NCBI GenBank assembly: GCA_020631815.1
Contig: JACKGW010000002.1
Span: 62,001 to 126,000, forward strand
DNA length: 64,000 bases
Direction of reading: 5' to 3'
From: Planctomycetota bacterium
GTDB taxonomy: Bacteria; Planctomycetota; PLA2; JAEUHO01
In this document: positions 59,601-64,000 of the stretch, piece by piece
Layout: each line of letters starts with the position of its first letter
Position numbering within the stretch: position 1 is the first letter of the stretch
Notes under the pieces: model-generated
The model's input: only the letters and a program-made list of their open reading frames with translations
The model's database searches: none
What the model was told of the DNA's origin: nothing
Translations under genes and position numbers: made by a program

Positions 59601-59693
59601 GTGCAGGTCCTGGCCGCCCCCGAGGTCGCCCAGGAGCAGCCAGGCCGCGCCGCCCAGCGCCGCGAGCAAGATCACCGCCAGTGCCGCGCGCAT
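56622..59693 (-). CDS. Large membrane-anchored protein with multiple carboxypeptidase-regulatory-like domains
   Basis: About 1023 residues. It has a single N-terminal membrane helix (RAALAVILLAALGGAAWLLLG) and then a Gly-rich stalk. Serial beta-sandwich repeats run to the end: RIVGRVVDERRRPVAGADVE with DRDGRFELAATL, VRVVHHGAPVSNAEVVLVNG with VLPQGQYTVVARG, LQVWVKDKASGEPLVGARVV, LVVRTVDSAGAPVSGVLLLA, and LAAGTYRVRIESND near the C-terminus. At least six such domains can be counted. No catalytic residues. Probably a structural or adhesive surface protein. The ATG at 59691-59693 has GGGGAGG 6 bases before it. A TAGCAT element is about 50 bases upstream. Confidence 0.8.
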   Translation of the reverse strand: MRAALAVILLAALGGAAWLLLGDLGGGQDLHVEAVDPLTGELSTGPTLAGHGGAHGTKPGAHGEADSVGAVEPLVLGEDDARIVGRVVDERRRPVAGADVEIIVRQGGGSTGKTDRDGRFELAATLDTLGARIWNNGWIVARLGQDKAGSTWAQMYGLSPGDDLDVGTIVLREGQAVPVRVVHHGAPVSNAEVVLVNGQVVMQQAATEADGQIVLPVLPQGQYTVVARGPQEGQGRGVLRVRIPAPVGTPQLLELGDERRLQVWVKDKASGEPLVGARVVVGDDVTQLPPQGPGYLPVLADAITDAEGYVEVKGLGEGKALMVAAYAEGYPEPAGWGNVNTVNAKPDDRRVTLELTSWRTVRFPVKEGSVGVPEPGTALTAESSRMSWLASEKDPEMKAEMERDEVVIHGLNPLWAMGKVRTDDGRVAMFQAQQGQEKGQPITFVKEADLVVRTVDSAGAPVSGVLLLALDANSNQMLEPAALTDDAGELRWPQVAAAKVFIKRMRSRSDNWWSAPAVATLEPAKVEGRVDITIDDGPLVTLKVRCSGVTRLPPDYRLQVANQAIPAAVVEEDPTAGELRFQLGSKPEAEKETLISLRAMGFLPGEVKVPAGGFGEDATFSVDLEPCGALVLQYDPPSDGQVNFEIQRFQEEPGSADDPWKAYQIKGWGNAVPPPPDTGDDPTGTKTQRYDGLETGRYRIVERSTRMESREVDVVAGAPAEEIWFDLSRVVWTEGELVVPDGFHVQGARILRVGGGGDDVVRGRGGAYVQGQGTSGKWKLRSVDGEPLELSGWHTRLTAAAEGGVVRTRGGAKDVRLVMVAGGGFVFRIPSRIEAAERQRGPRGNRFNQSAGAVTVYVYRADELVKQVFAGVEDSAYHVGGLAAGTYRVRIESNDRVPYELAAVAVPSSGEADLGSFELSSGTTVGVHWSPAEGETVDRVYLTATAVLQGSGDVKTQRSGSVMLTSAGELKVTGMERGRWKVSVWARPFNGFMWAGGQQGTPTFEQEIEVDGISDLTLEVKGT

Positions 59694-59744
59694 GTGGCGC
59701 CTCCCCAAGCTCCTGCGCGAGCTCCCCCACCCGCGCCGAGGCCG

Positions 59745-59750
59745 ATGCTA
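59745..59750 (-). promoter_or_regulatory. -10 like element
   Basis: GC-TAGCAT-C on the minus strand, 51 bases before the ATG at 59693. Confidence 0.4.
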
Positions 59751-59799
59751 GCGCCTCGCGAGGGGGCGTCGGTCACGGCCGCGTCGCGCAGCAGCCCGG

Positions 59800-60864
59800 C
59801 TACTGGGGTGAGGAGTCTCCGAAGCGCGCCGCGGCGTCCGCGGGGCGCGGGACGTCGATCTCGGTGTCGGCGTCGACGGTGAACTTCACCTCGAGGCCGC
59901 GCAGGTAGTCCGCAGTCCCGGCTTCCCCGGCCGCCGCGTGGATGTAGTAGCGGCCGGGCACCAAGTGCGTGCGCACCTCGTCACCGTCGAGCTCCAGATG
60001 CTCCCAGACGGGCACGTGGCCGAGCGCCCGCTCGCCCAGACGGTTCTCCATGCGGATCAGATGCAGGGCCAGCCGCTCCGACGGGACGCCTTCGCCGGTC
60101 AGGCGGAAGCGGACCGCATGACGACCGTAGGCCGCGAGGCCGTAGCCCATCGGCGCGACCAGCCGGTACGCCCATGTCGCGGGCGCGTCGTCGGGATCGA
60201 GCCGTCCGCGTGCGGTGAGCGCCGTCGGCCGCTTCCCGTCGACGACGCCGCGCGCGACGTGACCGGCCCCGTCCGCGGGTCCCGTGGGGTCGGCCACGTC
60301 CCAGACCGGGAGCGGCCCCGGATGGTCGGCCACGACCTCGACGTACTGGCCCAGGCCCTGGAGGCCCCAGCGGTTCACGAAGCCCTCGCGCCAAGGGGAG
60401 CCGTCTTCCGTGGGCCACGCACCCGTCGAACCCGCGCGCGCTGCATGCTCCCACTCGCCCTCGCGGATCCAGCGGTAGGTCCAGACGGCGTCCGCGTCGG
60501 ACAGCCGCTTGGCCTCGGCCTCCACGTGGGCTGCGTCGAACGTCCCTTCTCCGCTCCGCGGTGTCACGTCGACGTAGAAGGGCAAGCCGATGCGCACCTC
60601 GTGCCGCGCCTCGCCTTCGCCCTGGCGCGAGCTGCCGGCGGGTGCGAGCACGAGCACGTGGCCATCGGGATCGCGGATCGCCAGCGGCGCACCGAAGCGC
60701 TCTGCCAGGGTCACTTGCTCTGGCGCCACACGCAGACCCGGGAAGCCCTCGACGGGCACGCGCGTGAACGGCGTGACCGTGGCGGGAGGCTCCCCACAGG
60801 CAGCCACCGCGCACGCGATCGCGACCACCAGCGCCGCGGCGGCGGGGCGACGAACGCGCGTCAC
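59800..60864 (-). CDS. Lipoprotein with degenerate formylglycine-generating-enzyme (SUMF1)-like domain
   Basis: About 354 residues, starting at GTG (60864), which overlaps the DinB stop by four bases (GTGA). A lipobox is present (VVAIACAVAACGEPP). Middle region: PFYVDVTPRSGEGTFDAAHV, YRWIREGEWEHAARAGSTGA, NRWGLQGLGQYVEVVAD and HVARGVVDGKRPT, with ATWAYRLVAP, follow the order of FGE/sulfatase-modifying-factor domains (YPVE..W..AEWEYAARAG, N.WGL.DM.GNVWEW, RG.S, GFR). Key positions are altered (EWEH, GQYVEVV), so enzymatic activity is doubtful. The C-terminal 100 residues form a beta-domain. Coupled to DinB by the overlap. Confidence 0.72.
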   Translation of the reverse strand: MTRVRRPAAAALVVAIACAVAACGEPPATVTPFTRVPVEGFPGLRVAPEQVTLAERFGAPLAIRDPDGHVLVLAPAGSSRQGEGEARHEVRIGLPFYVDVTPRSGEGTFDAAHVEAEAKRLSDADAVWTYRWIREGEWEHAARAGSTGAWPTEDGSPWREGFVNRWGLQGLGQYVEVVADHPGPLPVWDVADPTGPADGAGHVARGVVDGKRPTALTARGRLDPDDAPATWAYRLVAPMGYGLAAYGRHAVRFRLTGEGVPSERLALHLIRMENRLGERALGHVPVWEHLELDGDEVRTHLVPGRYYIHAAAGEAGTADYLRGLEVKFTVDADTEIDVPRPADAAARFGDSSPQ

Positions 60865-61346
60865 GCCGTGGGCTTCTCGGCGCGCGCCATGCGGCGCAGC
60901 AGCACGATCTGCGACGCATGCCACGAGTCGTGGCGGATGGCCATCGCCAGGAACTCGCGCATGGGCATGTTGCCGCCGGCCACGACGTCGAGGTCGGCGT
61001 CACGCAGGCCCGCGAACGCTTCGCGCTCCTCGGCGTGTGCCGCGGCGAGGGCCTGGAGCTCGTCGGCGAGCGTGGGCAGAGGCACACGCTCACGCGGCTC
61101 CGGCGCCGGCTCACCCAGGCCCTTCGCGATGTCGGCGTAGTGACGCTTGCAGTGCGCCACGTGTGCGATCTGCCAGCGCACCGTGCCCGGGAGGGGCCAG
61201 CCTTCCTCGCGCGGCTCGTCGCGCCACGCGGCCGGCTGATGGTCGGCCTCGGCGTCGCCCAGGTCGGCGAGCGCACCCTGCAGCGACTCCCAGCGATGCG
61301 ACCACGCGTCGTCGAGCGCTTCGACCATTGCACGTACGGCGTCCAT
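60861..61346 (-). CDS. DinB-family protein (putative metal-dependent enzyme)
   Basis: About 161 residues. The four-helix DinB fold is suggested by MVEALDDAWSHRWESLQGAL, then TVRWQIAHVAHCKRHYADI (first His ligands), and RHDSWHASQIVLLRRMARAE (paired His of the metal site) at the C-terminus. The family includes thiol transferases for mycothiol or bacillithiol and many uncharacterised proteins. The ATG at 61344-61346 has GGAGG 5 bases before it. It is translationally coupled by GTGA to the FGE-like lipoprotein, so the two share a transcript. Confidence 0.88.
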   Translation of the reverse strand: MDAVRAMVEALDDAWSHRWESLQGALADLGDAEADHQPAAWRDEPREEGWPLPGTVRWQIAHVAHCKRHYADIAKGLGEPAPEPRERVPLPTLADELQALAAAHAEEREAFAGLRDADLDVVAGGNMPMREFLAMAIRHDSWHASQIVLLRRMARAEKPTA

Positions 61347-61435
61347 GCGCGTCCTCCGGTGAGCTGGCCTTCCATCATGCCCGCGCGGTCGCGAAGGCGC
61401 TTCGGGGGACGCGGAGCCTGGGCGAGGATCGGGCG

Positions 61436-62275
61436 ATGCACCGCCACGGTCCCGTCCTGTTGCCCGTCCTCGCGTCCTTGCTGCTTGCACTTGGCGGCTG
61501 TGGGACCAGCGACCCGGCCAGCGACGTGATCACGGTGCGCGTGCTGGACGAGAGGGGCCAGCCCGCACCGTGGGCGCGCGTGCTGCACGGGGGCAGCACG
61601 GGCGACGCGGGTGGCCTGCGCATGCGCTGGGACGCCGATCGCGCGCTCGTGACGCTGCCGCGCGCCAGCGCGCCGCACACGCTGCAGGTCGCCGCTCCGG
61701 GACGCAAGACGATGGTCGTGGACGGCATCACCGCGGATCGCACGATCGCCCTGGAGCTCGGTTACCCGATCGAGATCCATGTCACCGGCGACGCGTCGCC
61801 CCCCGAGGCGCCGCGCATCATCCTCTTCCGCCTGCGTCCGGTCACCGAGCAGGACCCGGCCACGGACGACGCGGCCGCCGTTCGCGTGAGCGACGTGTGC
61901 TCGATGATCTACCCCCGCCACGGAGCGACGGACACGTCGCTGCCGCTGCTACCCCGGGGCCGCTGGGGCTTTGCCGCCACCGCGGACGATGCCGAGCACG
62001 GCCTGCTGCTGCCGGAGCCTGGCGAGTACGAGGTGCGCTGGGGTCTGTTCGACACGGCCGAAGGCACGTGGCAGTCCTCCGCCGGCGCCGCGAACGTGCT
62101 GCAGGTCGAAGCGCATGGGCGCGAGGCCCAGCGCCTCGACGTGCGCATCGACGCCGGCCCGTTGCAGATCGTGCGTCGCGCGCTGCGCGCGCAGCTGGAC
62201 GCGCTTGAGGCGGCGCGAGCGGAACGCGAGGCTGCCGCCAGCGGCAGCGAGACCACGGACGACGACGCGCGCTGA
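61436..62275 (+). CDS. Lipoprotein with carboxypeptidase-regulatory-like beta-domain
   Basis: About 279 residues. Lipobox: VLLPVLASLLLALGGC, with the Cys near residue 22. Mature part begins as a CarboxypepD_reg-like domain (VITVRVLDERGQPAPWARVL), followed by a beta-rich region with HTLQVAAPGRKTMVV and EPGEYEVRWGLFDTAEG. The C-terminus is a charged helix (LRAQLDALEAARAEREAA). No enzymatic signature. AGGA precedes the ATG. It is divergent from the DinB unit and convergent with the large beta-domain protein at 62292. Confidence 0.75.
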   Translation: MHRHGPVLLPVLASLLLALGGCGTSDPASDVITVRVLDERGQPAPWARVLHGGSTGDAGGLRMRWDADRALVTLPRASAPHTLQVAAPGRKTMVVDGITADRTIALELGYPIEIHVTGDASPPEAPRIILFRLRPVTEQDPATDDAAAVRVSDVCSMIYPRHGATDTSLPLLPRGRWGFAATADDAEHGLLLPEPGEYEVRWGLFDTAEGTWQSSAGAANVLQVEAHGREAQRLDVRIDAGPLQIVRRALRAQLDALEAARAEREAAASGSETTDDDAR

Positions 62276-62291
62276 GTGGGGCGAGCGCCCG

Positions 62292-64000
62292 TCACTCGGG
62301 CAAGGGCTCGAGCACGAGGTCGAGGGCTCCCTCGGCGACCCCCCGCAGGGCGTAGACGATCGTGCGCCGACCCACCACCGCACGCGCACGCAGGTCCCAG
62401 GTGCCGGGCGGAAGCACATCGAAGCGAACCGACTGCGTGGCGACATCGAGGCGACCTTCCACCACGACCCGGCCGCGCGTGGCCGTCGGTGCGCCAAACC
62501 CCGTCAGGGACTCCTCGTCGGACGGGGGCGCGAGCTTGGCCTCGATGTCGTGCGCTTCGCCCAGCGTGACCTCCAGGTCGCGGCCCTCGGCGTTGCCCTC
62601 CAGCTCGACGAGGGCCGCGCGCCGACGCGCCAGGTCGCGCACCAGGAGCGTGACCGACCCACGCGGAACGCCGACCGCGAAGACCCCGCCCGCGTCCGTC
62701 ACCGTGTGCGAGGCCGTGCCCTCGCCGAACACGTCGATGCGCACGCCGCTGCCGGATCCGAGGACGCGCCCGCGCAAGCGACCATCGTCGACCAGGGTCA
62801 GCTCCACGTCCTCGGCCGGCGCCTCGACCGCGATGCGCCGACCCAGCGTGTTGGTGTCGCCATGGCGGACACGGATCTCGTAGCGCCCGGCGGGCACGGG
62901 GCCCAGCGCGAACGTGCCGTCGGCGTGCGGGCTGCCGAAGGCGGCGACACGCGCCTTCGACTCGGCCGTCTCCGCCGTCCACATCTCGAGGCGCGCCGAC
63001 GCCAAGAGCGCGGCCTCGGCGCCCGACACACGACCGCGTACGAGGGCGCCGGGCTGCATGCGCAGCGATTGCTCGCGCTCGGGGTCGTCGACCGTGCGGG
63101 CCGGGATCGGCAGCCAGGCCTCGTCCCCGCGGCGCAGCCCGTCCACCCACACCTCGATGGGCTCGCTGGCCGCCAGCCCCTCGATGCGGAACGCACCCTC
63201 GGCGTCGGTCACGGCCTGCCGCGACGTGCGCACCGTGCCTCGCGTGAGCGCAGGCGTGGCGCGCACGGTGGCGCCCTCCAGCGGACGCCCCCGTTCGTCC
63301 ACCACGGACCCGAACACGGAGCGCGACCCCAGGACCACGAGCCGGACGTCGTCGCGACCGGCCGCGTAGACGAGCTTGGTGTCAGGATGCAGCTCGAAGC
63401 CGCCGCTAGCGAGCGCGAGCGTCCACTCGCCCGCGCCTAGCCCTTGCAGGCGGAACGCGCCCTCGGCGTCCGTGCACACGTGTGACAAGGCGGCTTCCGT
63501 GTGGGCGCGCTGGTCGACGCGCCTCGCGGTCACCGTGGCGCCAGCCACGGCACGCCCGCCGTCGTCGCGGACGGTGCCCGCCAAGGCGAGCCCGCGCGCC
63601 AGGGGAATCTCGATGGGCCCACTGCTCTCGAGATCCACGGCCACGGCGCGCCGCAGGACGGGCAGGGGGCCGACGTCGGGCTTGCGGTGACCCGTCGCGA
63701 CATCCAGCGTGGCTAGCCGCACGTCGAGCACGGTGATGGAGACCGAGCGTGCATCGCGCGGGTAGCGGACGCGCATCGCCTCGCCTTCGAGCAGGAGGCG
63801 CTCGGCCTGTGCGGCGCCGGTGGCGTCCACGACGGCCAGGAGGATGTTGGCGGCACGCAGCCGCAGGGCCTCACCGTCGGTCCAGCGAAGCTGGACGGCG
63901 CGCTGGACGATGGCCGCCGGCGCGCGCAGCAGCACGTCGGTCGTACCGATCGCGACCTCCTGGGCCGTGCCACCTCCGGCGGAGACGCGTACGCGATCGG
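62292..64000 (-). CDS. Carboxypeptidase-regulatory-like repeat protein (partial, start beyond window)
   Basis: At least 569 residues; the frame is open through the right edge, so the start lies outside. Repeats: ARGLALAGTVRDDGGRAVAG with AEGAFRLQGLGAGEWTLALA, SRSVFGSVVDERGRPLEGAT with AEGAFRIEGLAASEPIEVWV, and PAEDVELTLVDDGRLRGRVL near the C-terminus. They are beta-sandwich CarboxypepD_reg-like domains of about 90 residues. No signal peptide or membrane helix is visible because the N-terminus is missing. Similar in style to 56622 and 37825. No enzymatic residues. Confidence 0.8.
   Translation of the reverse strand, partial: DRVRVSAGGGTAQEVAIGTTDVLLRAPAAIVQRAVQLRWTDGEALRLRAANILLAVVDATGAAQAERLLLEGEAMRVRYPRDARSVSITVLDVRLATLDVATGHRKPDVGPLPVLRRAVAVDLESSGPIEIPLARGLALAGTVRDDGGRAVAGATVTARRVDQRAHTEAALSHVCTDAEGAFRLQGLGAGEWTLALASGGFELHPDTKLVYAAGRDDVRLVVLGSRSVFGSVVDERGRPLEGATVRATPALTRGTVRTSRQAVTDAEGAFRIEGLAASEPIEVWVDGLRRGDEAWLPIPARTVDDPEREQSLRMQPGALVRGRVSGAEAALLASARLEMWTAETAESKARVAAFGSPHADGTFALGPVPAGRYEIRVRHGDTNTLGRRIAVEAPAEDVELTLVDDGRLRGRVLGSGSGVRIDVFGEGTASHTVTDAGGVFAVGVPRGSVTLLVRDLARRRAALVELEGNAEGRDLEVTLGEAHDIEAKLAPPSDEESLTGFGAPTATRGRVVVEGRLDVATQSVRFDVLPPGTWDLRARAVVGRRTIVYALRGVAEGALDLVLEPLPE

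Noticed and set aside
56700..59882. A 1060-codon plus-strand frame opposite the large beta-domain protein
   Set aside because: Antisense shadow; the minus-strand frame has a membrane helix, ribosome-binding site and recognisable repeats, while this one is Arg/His/Ala-rich without domains.

Overview
This is a GC-rich bacterial chromosome window with no visible phage, insertion-sequence, CRISPR, rRNA or tRNA content. It is densely packed with genes on both strands. The style suggests a high-GC planctomycete or relative. The clues are many secreted or lipid-anchored proteins with carboxypeptidase-regulatory/Ig-like beta-domain repeats, a Tricorn-type protease, bactofilins, a PGRS-like glycine-rich secreted protein and PPC-domain proteases. 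The phylum is an inference; Myxococcota would be the main alternative.

Layout. 1-3.8 kb: an Opp/Dpp-type peptide ABC importer (binding protein plus two permeases, cut by the left edge). 3.9-15.2 kb: fumarase, a degenerate receiver protein, a PPC/trypsin-like protease, a DctA-like symporter and envelope proteins. 15.2-19.3 kb: a glycine-rich secreted protein divergent from a Ser/Gly/Tyr-rich TPR protein. 19.4-21.1 kb: two tandem selenoprotein-like genes. 21.3-25.7 kb: Tricorn protease and two bactofilin-type genes. 25.8-32.6 kb: an ABC exporter, an NTF2-like protein and a LysR regulator, divergent from a PhnD/PhnC/PhnE-type importer of the group predicted to carry selenate. 32.6-36.0 kb: a GGQ release-factor-like protein, a metalloprotease-like protein, a lipoprotein and a third selenoprotein-like gene. 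36.2-45.9 kb: AspT-like transporter, TlpA-like thioredoxin, rhodanese, ETF-ubiquinone oxidoreductase with one cluster ligand missing, and an HNH-RuvB-like fusion. 45.9-64 kb: envelope proteins, a VOC protein, a nucleotidyltransferase, M18 aminopeptidase, LemA, UMF1 transporter, class I aldolase, a VanZ-like protein, DinB and several large beta-domain proteins. The last of these is cut by the right edge.

Main result. Three paralogous secreted proteins (19437..20201 and 20276..21127 on the minus strand, 35276..36016 on the plus strand) each have an in-frame UGA two to four codons after a signal-peptide cleavage site, next to a cysteine (UC, UC and CU). The reading frame continues into a conserved thioredoxin-fold-like domain and a coiled coil. 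Each UGA sits at the base of a hairpin whose apical loop (AGUUU, AGGUC, AGUAU) has G in second position, as expected of bacterial SECIS elements. With the selenium-type transporter and LysR regulator between them, the window reads as a selenium locus: import, regulation and a secreted selenoprotein family that I do not recognise as described. UGA is an ordinary stop for many other genes here, so global reassignment is excluded. The selA, selB, selC and selD genes are not in this window and must be elsewhere if the reading is right.

A second result concerns transcription. At least eight genes have a TANNNT hexamer ending 6-8 bases before the start codon and mostly lack a Shine-Dalgarno sequence. 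This fits leaderless mRNAs and was used to choose several starts.
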